DNA of 14,668 bases from JAJTFA01 sp044351265. GTDB lineage: Bacteria; Bacteroidota; Bacteroidia; UKL13-3. Within the stretch, counting starts at the first letter, position 1, and each line of letters starts with the position of its first letter. Location of the stretch: contig JBILGC010000049.1 of the NCBI GenBank assembly GCA_044351265.1, forward strand, positions 1 to 14,668, written 5' to 3'. Shown one piece after another: positions 8,034-14,668 of the stretch. The translations under genes were made by a program, and so were the position numbers. The notes beneath the pieces were generated by a model, which was not told the origin of the DNA, ran no database searches, and saw only the letters and a list, made by a program, of their open reading frames with translations.

Positions 8034-9005
8034 TCATTCTTTTGCCGAAGCTCGCATGAGGCGGTCGTTTATGGCACGGCCAATATCCTTATCCGGAAAT
8101 ACCTCTGCAAGTATGCAGTCAATATCTAAAGTTTCTGCTTTGCGCATGGCTGCAAAAAGATTCTGCGCTGCTTCGCTAAGGTTGGCATTGGCAGAAAGGC
8201 AAAACTGATTTTCTATGGGTATGTCATCATAAACCGATTTGAAAGAAATAACAGCAACTCTTTTTTTATCTTTATCATGAATCAGTTGGGCAATATTGCC
8301 AACTAAAATGGGTTTTAGCGGAGCATAATGTTTGGTGAGCATGCCAGGTGCCAAGGGTTTTTCTTCAGGCATCATGTTGCTGAGGTGAATAGTTTTATCG
8401 TTAACGGGGCCTATTATTTGCTCAATTTTTTCTTTACTAATTCCACCATGCCTTACTATTTCGGGTTTGTTTTCTAAAAAGGAAATAATAGTAGATTCAA
8501 TTCCCACTTCACAAGTTCCGCCATCTAAGATATAAGGTATGGCATGTCCCAGTTGTGTTTGCACGTGCATTGCTGTTGTTGGCGAAATATACCCACTTGG
8601 ATTTGCACTGGGTGCAGCCAGCGGAAAATCGAGCATACTAAGCAATTGCAGCGTAACCGGATGATTGGGTATGCGAATGGCTACAGCTTGCGTTCCTGCG
8701 GTTACCATATCTGGTATGCGCGGGGTTGATGGAATGAGATAGGTGAGTGGCCCTGGTGAAAAATGTTTCAGCAAATCCTGCATAGCTTGCGGCAGCAGCA
8801 GACCCCACTCTGTTAACTTATCGGTGCTGTTGGTGTGTATAATAAGCGGATTAAACTGAGGTCTGTTTTTTATGCGGTATATGGAGGCAACAGCGTTGCC
8901 GTTAAATGCATTTGCGGCAAGGCCATATACGGTTTCCGTAGGTATAGCCACCACTTCTCCCGCCTTAAGCAGCAGGGCTGCGTGTGTGATGTCATTCCCA
9001 ATCAT
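8034..9005 (-). CDS. tsaC: L-threonylcarbamoyladenylate synthase, Sua5 (two-domain) type
   Basis: The enzyme makes threonylcarbamoyl-AMP from threonine, bicarbonate and ATP. This is the first step of the t6A37 modification of ANN-decoding tRNAs in the cytoplasm. The 323-residue protein has the YrdC/Sua5 domain at about 1-195: PTETVYGL (22-29), the KxR pair Lys46/Arg48 in KNRPQFNPL, SPGPLT (83-88), and the SxN motif Ser133/Asn135 in APSANPSG. A linker (LAPGMLTKHYAPLKP) leads into the C-terminal Sua5 domain (to 323), so this is the long Sua5/YwlC form rather than the short E. coli TsaC form. The C-terminal INDRLMRAS is a normal family ending. The start ATG at 9005 lies 7 bases after the stop of the upstream response regulator gene, implying co-transcription. 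The stop is TGA. It is a household function with no obvious tie to the regulator. Confidence 0.95.
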   Translation of the reverse strand: MIGNDITHAALLLKAGEVVAIPTETVYGLAANAFNGNAVASIYRIKNRPQFNPLIIHTNSTDKLTEWGLLLPQAMQDLLKHFSPGPLTYLIPSTPRIPDMVTAGTQAVAIRIPNHPVTLQLLSMLDFPLAAPSANPSGYISPTTAMHVQTQLGHAIPYILDGGTCEVGIESTIISFLENKPEIVRHGGISKEKIEQIIGPVNDKTIHLSNMMPEEKPLAPGMLTKHYAPLKPILVGNIAQLIHDKDKKRVAVISFKSVYDDIPIENQFCLSANANLSEAAQNLFAAMRKAETLDIDCILAEVFPDKDIGRAINDRLMRASAKE

Positions 9006-9012
9006 AACAGGC

Positions 9013-10386
9013 TTATTCCGAACTTCCGGTTTCGCCTCTGCGCAGGTTGTATTTTTCTATTTTATTATAAAGGTGGCTTCTTTGAATATCAATTTCCTGT
9101 GCAGTTTTAGCCACATTCCACCCATTCTTTCTCAACTTTTCTTCAATAAATATTTTCTCAACATAGTCTTTAAACTCTTGCAGGGTATCATATTTTTCAA
9201 ATACACTTTTTTCATTGTTTTGCTGGTGCATGGGGCTGGCATATTTTACCACATCTTCTTCGGTTATTTTTTGCCCGCTTAATATTACCAATCGTTCCAC
9301 TACGTTGCGCAGTTCGCGTATATTTCCGGTATAATTCAATTTCTTCAATTCATTAAAAGCACCGGGGGCAAATGATTTGCGAGATACACCATTGTCTTCA
9401 CAAATTTCTTTTACAAAACGCTCAGCCAGCAAGGGTATATCATCTTTTCTTTCGTTGAGTGAAGGAACATGAATCAAAATTACACTCAGGCGATGGTAGA
9501 GGTCCATCCTAAAATTTCCTTTTTCAATTTCTTTAGGTAAATCTTTATTGGTGGCGGCAATAACACGAACATTCACATCAATATCCTTATCGCCACCTAC
9601 ACGTGTTATTTTATTTTCTTGTAATGCTCTTAAAACCTTTGCCTGAGCAGATAAGCTCATATCGCCTATTTCATCCAAAAACAAGGTACCTTCATGAGCC
9701 TGTTCAAACTTGCCTATACGTTGTTTAATAGCTGAGGTAAATGCACCCTTCTCATGGCCAAATAATTCACTTTCTATCAATTCAGAAGGGATGGCTGCGC
9801 AGTTTACTTCAATCAGTTGGAAACGGGCACGATTGCTTTTTTCATGAATCCAGCGTGCTACTAGTTCTTTACCTGTTCCGTTTTCACCGGTTATGAGCAC
9901 GCGTGCATCTGTTGGTGCAACTTTTTCAATGGTGTCAGTTATGTTTTGAATGGCAGGCGATTCGCCAATAATTTCGCGGGTTTTACTTACCCTGCGTTTC
10001 AGTACTTTGTTTTCTATCACCATTGATTTTCGGTCAATGGCATTGCGCAGCGTAATCAATAATCGATTTAAATCAGGAGGTTTGGAAATAAAATCATAAG
10101 CTCCTTTTTTGGTGGCTTCTACTGCAGTATCAATTGTGGCATTGCCGGATATCATAATAAAAGGGATATCATCAGTAATCTCTACTGCTTTGGTTAGCAC
10201 TTCAATGCCATCCATCTTTGGCATTTTTATGTCGCATAGCACAGCCTCAAAATCATCATTCTCAATTTTCTCAAGCCCACTTAATCCGTCTGTTGCTTCT
10301 TCTACCTGATAGCCTTCATACTCCAAAATTTCTTTCAGTGTATTGCGAATGGCTTTTTCATCATCAATTATTAATATTTTTCCCAT
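9013..10386 (-). CDS. Sigma-54-dependent response regulator, NtrC family (receiver - AAA+ - Fis)
   Basis: The 457-residue protein activates sigma-54 RNA polymerase at enhancer-bound promoters when phosphorylated by a sensor kinase. The receiver domain (1-120) has the acidic pair Asp8/Asp9, phosphoacceptor Asp52 (LCDIKMPKMDG), Ser80 and Lys102 (ISKPP). The AAA+ domain (about 138-370) has IIGESPAIQ, Walker A GENGTGKE (167-174), the sigma-54 contact loop GAFTSA (214-219, where the classical form is GAFTGA), Walker B TLFLDE with Asp238/Glu239, and GNIRELRN in the sensor II region. A Fis-type helix-turn-helix ends the protein (about 420-448, NVAKTAQEIDIQRSHLYNKI). No histidine kinase gene is in the window, so its partner and target genes are unknown. 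The ATG at 10386 begins MGKILIIDDE, the expected receiver start. It is followed 7 bases later by the threonylcarbamoyladenylate synthase gene. I could not identify a convincing promoter in the 156 bases upstream. Confidence 0.95.
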   Translation of the reverse strand: MGKILIIDDEKAIRNTLKEILEYEGYQVEEATDGLSGLEKIENDDFEAVLCDIKMPKMDGIEVLTKAVEITDDIPFIMISGNATIDTAVEATKKGAYDFISKPPDLNRLLITLRNAIDRKSMVIENKVLKRRVSKTREIIGESPAIQNITDTIEKVAPTDARVLITGENGTGKELVARWIHEKSNRARFQLIEVNCAAIPSELIESELFGHEKGAFTSAIKQRIGKFEQAHEGTLFLDEIGDMSLSAQAKVLRALQENKITRVGGDKDIDVNVRVIAATNKDLPKEIEKGNFRMDLYHRLSVILIHVPSLNERKDDIPLLAERFVKEICEDNGVSRKSFAPGAFNELKKLNYTGNIRELRNVVERLVILSGQKITEEDVVKYASPMHQQNNEKSVFEKYDTLQEFKDYVEKIFIEEKLRKNGWNVAKTAQEIDIQRSHLYNKIEKYNLRRGETGSSE

Positions 10387-10542
10387 GTTATAACGTTGTG
10401 TTTAAATGAAACAGCGCAAATAACATTTTTTTATCACATTGTTATCTTCAAAAAGTTAACATTTTATGAGGTGCAATTGTTGTTGTTAGGGGATGTTTCA
10501 ATTGAAGAATTAAACTTGGAGTTTATTGGCTAGCTCAAACAA

Positions 10543-11607
10543 TTACTCAGTTAGATTTGGCATGTTCGCAATGTCATTTGGTGTATCTATGCTTTTTATT
10601 TCCGAGGGGGTATTCGGTACAATTCGCTTCACATTCATTGTTTTCAGAAAGTGCCGCAATGATTGGTTGCCTTCCTTAAACCACACTTTAAGTTTTACTA
10701 ATGCACTTGTTTCATAAATTGCTAAAAGTGGCTCATCAAAACCTGTTTCCGGGTTTACATAACAAACAATATCTATTTCCGGACTTCTGGCCTGTATCAA
10801 TTTTAAATAGGTTTGCGCATTTGCAAACGGATAATCACAACCGCAAAGCAAAATCGGTCCATGCATTTCTTTCAATATAAAACTCATTAATCCTGTAATA
10901 GGGCCTGCGTGGCTAAGGCAAGGATTATCTTGCACAATTGCTAAGCCACTGTTTTGTATTTCTTTTTGGTTCTCATTGCACGATATAAAAACCGACTTGC
11001 AAAAAGGAAATATATTTTGATAAACATATCGATATTGAGCCATTCCATGATAAACTATCATTGCTTTGTCTTTCCCCATCCGCATGCTTTGCCCACCGCA
11101 TAATATAAGTCCGTTTGGCAATGGTAAATCGTATATTAGGTTTGGTGCGGTTAATATTTTGGCTTCAGATAATTGATAATAATTTATGGCAGGCTGCAAT
11201 AAATAATCTCTTATAACCAGCAACAGGTTTACTTGCGTGTATTTTGTTTTTACCAATGCAATTACTTCGCCCACAGCCGGCTCTAGCCCTTCGTGGCGGT
11301 CCATCTCCAATCTGCCAATTTCATCAATAATTAGCCATTCAGGATTTTTATGCAAGGCTTGTAGTATAATATTCCGTGCATTTTCGAATCCTTTTTTGCT
11401 AAAAGTAAATTTACCGATGTCAATACTTTCCTCTTTCGTTTCTATTTGCAATGGATGATAGATTTTAGGGCCAATATCATACAACATTCTCTTGCCGTTT
11501 AAATCAGGCGTAAGGATGCCATGTGCGTTTGGTTGGTTTTGTAACCATTGTTGCAAGATTCCTGTTTTGCCAGTTTGAATAGGTTGACTAAGGATATATA
11601 CCGGCAT
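10543..11607 (-). CDS. Fusion of a THEP1-like P-loop NTPase with a MobA-like nucleotidyltransferase
   Basis: The 354-residue protein has two domains. Residues 1-150 form a P-loop NTPase: Walker A SQPIQTGKT (7-15, with Ser instead of the first Gly), IGKFTFSK (64-71), and Walker B WLIIDEIGRLEM (91-102, Asp95/Glu96), which is typical of the THEP1/NTPase_1 family. There is no ABC signature LSGGQ. Residues 165-350 form a MobA-like transferase: LCGGQSMRMGKDKA (169-182) matches the nucleotide-binding LxGGxSxRMGxDKA, then GPITGL (235-240), the metal-ligand position Asp258 in GCDYPF, FDEPLLAIYE and a late IDTPNDI. MobA transfers GMP from GTP to molybdopterin; related enzymes act on other phosphates, such as CobY in cobalamin salvage. 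The exact substrate cannot be read here and no other molybdenum-cofactor or cobalamin gene is in view. The ATG at 11607 overlaps the stop of the upstream membrane protein by one base (TAATG), suggesting translational coupling. Confidence is high for both domain families and low for the substrate. Confidence 0.85.
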   Translation of the reverse strand: MPVYILSQPIQTGKTGILQQWLQNQPNAHGILTPDLNGKRMLYDIGPKIYHPLQIETKEESIDIGKFTFSKKGFENARNIILQALHKNPEWLIIDEIGRLEMDRHEGLEPAVGEVIALVKTKYTQVNLLLVIRDYLLQPAINYYQLSEAKILTAPNLIYDLPLPNGLILCGGQSMRMGKDKAMIVYHGMAQYRYVYQNIFPFCKSVFISCNENQKEIQNSGLAIVQDNPCLSHAGPITGLMSFILKEMHGPILLCGCDYPFANAQTYLKLIQARSPEIDIVCYVNPETGFDEPLLAIYETSALVKLKVWFKEGNQSLRHFLKTMNVKRIVPNTPSEIKSIDTPNDIANMPNLTE

Positions 11608-12608
11608 TATTCATTATTTAAAAAGAGCGTTAGCACCAAAAGCGTAAATACAAATTGTTTATACATGTAAAATCCGGTGTGTTTGGTGCGTGCTATGCGC
11701 AAGGCTGGCGTAACCAAGTTCCTTAACTCGGGCAATAGGTCCATCAATGATGAAACACCTGCAACATGCTTACTTTTTTGTTTAATGATCCATTGTTGCA
11801 GCAGCCATTTAATTAAAGGATTTATGATGAAAAAAAGCAGCAGCAAAGCAGCAATTGTTCTTGTTATTGCATATAAAGCTTTATGGGCAGACCCCAGTAT
11901 CATAAAAGTACTGATAATGAATAACAGCATAAAAAATGTAGCTATCCACTTGCCTTTCTTTTTAAAATTTGGGGTTGCAGATTCTTTATCTGCAATGGTG
12001 GTAATATTCCTATAATCCGCTAAGATCTGATGAGCCTCATTGCTAATATACTCAGGAAGTTTTGACGCCCAATTGCCTAGAATTAATCCCCAAATGCTAT
12101 ATACAAATGTGTAACCGGCAATGAGCCAGAAACTGAAAGAAAAATCATTGCTCAAATGAAGGTCCTTTGTAATGCCTCTGAAAAATAAATCCAGTGCTTC
12201 CCAAATGGAATTGCCAAAAACGAGAGTCATTACCAAAAACTTTTGTATAGCAGATTCAAACAAGGCAATACAGCCAAATAACATAGCTGCCGATTTATGA
12301 TGGACAATGGACCCGAAGATGAGCGAACCTGCCAGTCCTTGAAATCCAACTGCTATATAGGCCATAGGAGGCGACTGTGGGCTTACGGCTGCTTTTATCA
12401 GGATTACCAAAATAGTAGCCCTGCTTATTTCTTTCCATCGGTTTTGGCTGTAACAGGCAATAAGAGTTATGATTACAATTGCAAAACCACCCAGAAAGAA
12501 GCCTGTAAATGGAATTTTAAATGCATGCATAATGCCACCCAAGCCGCTTTCACTCAAAGCCCATAGGGCTGTGAGACGCATGGTCTTATGGCTTGTGATT
12601 GGTTTCAT
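11607..12608 (-). CDS. Polytopic membrane protein of unrecognised family
   Basis: I do not recognise the family. The 333-residue protein (from ATG 12608) has about six hydrophobic helices in the first 180 residues (roughly 11-30, 34-54, 64-77, 83-103, 104-130, 158-180). A hydrophilic stretch follows (about 180-218, including KLPEYISNEAHQ and a lysine-rich FKKKGK), then three more helices: two near 222-270 and one at the C-terminus. A charged segment before the last helix reads LLPELRNLVTPALRIARTK. The N-terminal part (LSESGLGGIMHAF, PFTGFFLGGF, KAAVSPQSPP) has conserved-looking Gly/Pro/His positions suggestive of a transporter core. An in-frame TTG at 12626 would add six residues, but the ATG is preferred; a TAAGTTTG box lies at 12671-12664. 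The stop overlaps the start of the NTPase-nucleotidyltransferase fusion, implying joint function. One possibility is a vitamin or cofactor transporter, with a substrate-specific half and a coupling half; this is inference only. Confidence 0.8.
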   Translation of the reverse strand: MKPITSHKTMRLTALWALSESGLGGIMHAFKIPFTGFFLGGFAIVIITLIACYSQNRWKEISRATILVILIKAAVSPQSPPMAYIAVGFQGLAGSLIFGSIVHHKSAAMLFGCIALFESAIQKFLVMTLVFGNSIWEALDLFFRGITKDLHLSNDFSFSFWLIAGYTFVYSIWGLILGNWASKLPEYISNEAHQILADYRNITTIADKESATPNFKKKGKWIATFFMLLFIISTFMILGSAHKALYAITRTIAALLLLFFIINPLIKWLLQQWIIKQKSKHVAGVSSLMDLLPELRNLVTPALRIARTKHTGFYMYKQFVFTLLVLTLFLNNE

Positions 12609-12663
12609 GTGTGGGTAAAAATACAAATCTTCTTAAACATCCTTCAATTGCATATCTTGCAGG

Positions 12664-12671
12664 CAAACTTA
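12664..12671 (-). promoter_or_regulatory. Candidate -7 box for the membrane protein - NTPase/transferase operon
   Basis: The minus strand reads TAAGTTTG, an exact TAnnTTTG match, 55 bases upstream of the ATG at 12608. It sits 6 bases before the TTG start of the divergent helicase gene, so the two 5' regions overlap. No clear TTTG -33 element is seen 19-21 bases upstream. Confidence 0.4.
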
Positions 12672-12677
12672 AACGTA

Positions 12678-13877
12678 TTGACATTTTTTGATTTAAACCT
12701 AAACGATAGTTTGCTGGATGGGCTGGATGCTATGGGTTTTGAAACGCCAACTCCCATACAACAGTTGGCTATTCCTCATGTTTTAGCTAAACATGATTTA
12801 ATTGCCTGCGCCCAAACGGGAACAGGTAAAACAGCCGCATTTGTATTGCCTGTTATTCATAATATACTTGAACACGAGAATAGAAAACTGAGTACACTCG
12901 TTATTGTGCCCACGCGTGAACTGGCACAGCAAATCGACCAGCAGATTGAAGGTTTGGCTTATTTTACGGGTGTAAGCTCAATGGCAGTGTATGGTGGAGG
13001 TGATGGATTAAGCTGGGAACAGCAGCAAAAAGCCTTACGCACCGGGGTAGATGTGGTAATAGCCACACCCGGAAGATTGCTAGCCATGCTCACCTCTTCA
13101 GGCTCTTTTGATACCAAGTATATCAAATATTTGGTGCTGGATGAAGCTGACCGTATGTTGGATATGGGTTTTTATGATGATATCATTCGAATTATTTCCT
13201 TTATACCTAAAGAAAGGCAAACCTTGCTTTTTTCAGCAACAATGCCCCCCAAAATTAGAACGCTTGCTCAGAAAATTTTGCATCAACCCAAGGAAATTAC
13301 AATAGCCATAAGCAAGCCGGCAGAGGGCATAGCCCAGCAAATGTGTTATATTGGTGATGCTTACAAAACCTCGTTTTTACTTTCTTATTTGCAGGCAAGG
13401 CAAGATGATCGTGTCATTATTTTTGCATCAACCAAAGACAAAGTGAAAGAGCTGCACAGAGAGTTGGTTAAAAGAAAGGTTAATGCACAGGCATTTCATA
13501 GTGATCTTGAACAGCCGGAAAGAGAAGAGTTGATGAGGGCATTTAAAAACAATGAAATAAAACTGCTCATTGGCACAGATATCTTATCAAGAGGGATAGA
13601 TGTGGAAGGAATAAGTCTTGTTGTAAACTATGATGTGCCTCCCGATCCTGAAGATTATGTACACCGAATAGGGCGCACAGCCAGAGCCGAACGTACAGGC
13701 ACAGCACTTACATTAGTAAACGGGAAAGACTTTATTAAATTTAAGCGTATTAAAGAATTAACAGGAAGTAATATTTTGGAATTAGCGTTGCCGGAAGGTA
13801 TGAAGGCAGATGATCAGCGAAGGTCAGCTCAAAGTTTTCAGAAACTGCCAAGCAATAAGCACCGAAAAAAATTTTAG
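12678..13877 (+). CDS. DEAD-box ATP-dependent RNA helicase, RhlE-like
   Basis: The 399-residue helicase core has almost every conserved motif: Q motif with upstream Phe (F3/F4) and GFETPTPIQ (20-28), motif I AQTGTGKT (45-52), Ia PTRELA (78-83), Ib TPGR (130-133), II DEAD (155-158), III SAT (186-188), IV VIIFAST (246-252), V GTDILSRGIDVEG (299-311) and VI HRIGRTAR (329-336). Such proteins unwind short RNA duplexes in the cytoplasm, in ribosome assembly, RNA decay or cold adaptation. The C-terminal tail is short (about 60 residues) and ends in lysine/arginine-rich HRKKF. The start is inferred to be TTG at 12678 (read as Met, then TFFDLNLND), since family members begin a few residues before the Q-motif aromatic residue. 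The next ATG, at codon 19, would delete it. Another in-frame TTG lies at 12657 and an ATG at 12588, but the latter would overlap the divergent gene. It converges on the TonB-like gene with only 2 bases between stop codons. Confidence 0.93.
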   Translation: MTFFDLNLNDSLLDGLDAMGFETPTPIQQLAIPHVLAKHDLIACAQTGTGKTAAFVLPVIHNILEHENRKLSTLVIVPTRELAQQIDQQIEGLAYFTGVSSMAVYGGGDGLSWEQQQKALRTGVDVVIATPGRLLAMLTSSGSFDTKYIKYLVLDEADRMLDMGFYDDIIRIISFIPKERQTLLFSATMPPKIRTLAQKILHQPKEITIAISKPAEGIAQQMCYIGDAYKTSFLLSYLQARQDDRVIIFASTKDKVKELHRELVKRKVNAQAFHSDLEQPEREELMRAFKNNEIKLLIGTDILSRGIDVEGISLVVNYDVPPDPEDYVHRIGRTARAERTGTALTLVNGKDFIKFKRIKELTGSNILELALPEGMKADDQRRSAQSFQKLPSNKHRKKF

Positions 13878-13879
13878 AG

Positions 13880-14668
13880 CTAAGGCTTAAATCGGAAAAT
13901 GAAGGTGATTGTTCCGTATTGTTCTTCCGGCCCGTCAGGCTTAGTACTGAAGCGGGTTTCAAGCGCACCTTGTTTGGCTTTTTCCAAAAGCACCGGACTT
14001 AAAGTAGTTGTTCCTTTCTGACCGGGAGTAGCTTTAATTACTCTTCCTGTTCTATCAACAACTACACCAACAACAACTTTACCTGTTTCGCGAGAGTTCT
14101 CTTCAACATTGGGTCGCCTGGCTACGCTTCTTCCTTTAAGGTCAAACGAGCCAATGCCGTCACCATTGCCATTCCCAATTCCGTTTCCGGTTCCGTAGCC
14201 ACTGCCATTTCCTCCGTTGCCACCGGTTCCATCCGGTGAACCATCGGGCGAGCCATCAGGATTACCTTCATTGCCCGGTATTTCACCATCTCCTGAGCCA
14301 GATTCAGAGGCGCGGTTATTGTTTTTTCTGAATAAGGCACGCTCATCGGGTCTTCTTGGTGTTTCAACCGGTTTTTCTATGATTTTCTTAATGGGTTTTT
14401 TAACCTCATTAATTGGCTTTTTTATTTCTTTTTTAGGAGTTTCTACCACCGGTGCCTCTTCGGTTTCCTGGGTTGTAACGGGATTTTCTTCTTCAACCAC
14501 TTCTTGCTCAATGGGAGTAACCTGAGAGGGTTCTTCAACAGGTGTAGGAGAGGGGCCTCCCATATCTGGTTCACCCAAGCTAATGGCCATACCTGAACCA
14601 CCTGCATCTAGTGGCGGATTTGGCGGATAAAGCATCATAAACCAAAGTAGCAATAAACACAATGCATG
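13880..14668 (-). CDS. TonB-like energy transducer (3' part, runs off right edge)
   Basis: The frame is open to the right edge, so the true start lies outside; 262 codons are visible plus the stop TAG at 13882-13880. The first visible residues (HALCLLLLWFMMLYPPNPP) look like the second half of the N-terminal membrane anchor with a conserved-type His. A periplasmic proline/glutamate-rich spacer follows (PTPVEEPSQV to KKEIKKPINEVKKPIKK), then a Gly/Asn-rich segment (GNGGNGSGYG and repeats of SPDG). The last ~70 residues form a TonB-type C-terminal domain (GKVVVGVVVDRTGRVIKA, LLEKAKQGALETRF, ending TFIFRFKP). TonB proteins use the proton gradient, through ExbB/ExbD, to drive uptake at outer-membrane receptors. 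In Bacteroidota such genes often follow exbB and exbD, which would lie beyond the right edge (inference). The C-terminal match is by pattern, so a TonB-family protein of another role is possible. Confidence 0.8.
   Translation of the reverse strand, partial: HALCLLLLWFMMLYPPNPPLDAGGSGMAISLGEPDMGGPSPTPVEEPSQVTPIEQEVVEEENPVTTQETEEAPVVETPKKEIKKPINEVKKPIKKIIEKPVETPRRPDERALFRKNNNRASESGSGDGEIPGNEGNPDGSPDGSPDGTGGNGGNGSGYGTGNGIGNGNGDGIGSFDLKGRSVARRPNVEENSRETGKVVVGVVVDRTGRVIKATPGQKGTTTLSPVLLEKAKQGALETRFSTKPDGPEEQYGTITFIFRFKP

Noticed and set aside
7872..8129. 85-codon plus-strand open frame
   Set aside because: It runs about 95 bases into the 3' end of tsaC on the other strand, has no recognisable domain and crosses a minus-strand terminator.
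10387..10542. Promoter or sigma-54 site before the NtrC-family gene
   Set aside because: Only partial TAnnTTTG matches such as TAACTTTT were found without a correctly spaced -33 element, and no GG...GC pair with sigma-54 spacing stood out.
10543..11607. ABC transporter ATPase partner for the membrane protein
   Set aside because: The P-loop domain lacks an LSGGQ signature, and the CGGQS sequence belongs to the MobA-type nucleotide loop.
1..14668. CRISPR array, insertion sequence, prophage, tRNA or rRNA genes, riboswitch
   Set aside because: No regularly spaced repeats, transposase or integrase motifs, tRNA-like cloverleaf, rRNA stretch or recognised riboswitch core was seen by eye on either strand.

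Overview
The window looks like chromosomal DNA of a Bacteroidota bacterium. The main evidence is three adjacent genes for large secreted proteins whose signal peptides end in AQ and whose C-termini resemble type A sorting domains of the type IX secretion system (T9SS). Several genes also have upstream TAnnTTTG boxes, the -7 element of the Bacteroidota housekeeping promoter, and strong Shine-Dalgarno sequences are lacking. The DNA is AT-rich, and TAA, TAG and TGA all act as ordinary stops. I cannot place it below phylum; Chitinophagales or Sphingobacteriales-like is a guess.

Layout, left to right. Positions 1-424 (minus) hold the first 141 codons of ccmC, a cytochrome c maturation membrane protein. 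A perfect 24-bp palindrome with A/T flanks (488-523) separates it from a 1018-residue T9SS surface protein (542-3598, minus). A 287-bp AT-rich divergent region with promoter boxes and a 14-bp direct repeat leads to a second T9SS protein (3886-6297, plus). Next comes a decayed third T9SS gene (6417-7699, plus) with a frameshift at its start, two nonsense codons and a frame-changing deletion in its sorting domain. After an intergenic stretch with terminators facing from both sides come two minus-strand genes 7 bases apart in transcription order: an NtrC-type sigma-54 response regulator (10386-9013), then the two-domain threonylcarbamoyladenylate synthase (9005-8034). Upstream of these, also on the minus strand, is a coupled pair: an unrecognised polytopic membrane protein (12608-11607) whose stop codon overlaps by one base the start of a fusion of a THEP1-like P-loop NTPase with a MobA-like nucleotidyltransferase (11607-10543). 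A divergent DEAD-box RNA helicase (12678-13877, plus, TTG start) runs into a convergent TonB-like energy transducer (13880 to the right edge, minus), with only two bases between the stop codons.

How the genes relate. ccmC, the synthase, the helicase and the TonB-like protein are household or envelope genes with no obvious joint function. The T9SS trio shares a domain just before the sorting domain and looks like a small family of surface proteins that is partly decaying. The least explained unit is the membrane protein plus NTPase-nucleotidyltransferase pair. Its tight coupling suggests one process, possibly uptake or modification of a nucleotide-linked cofactor, but the substrate cannot be read from the sequence. 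I found no CRISPR array, insertion sequence, prophage, tRNA or rRNA.
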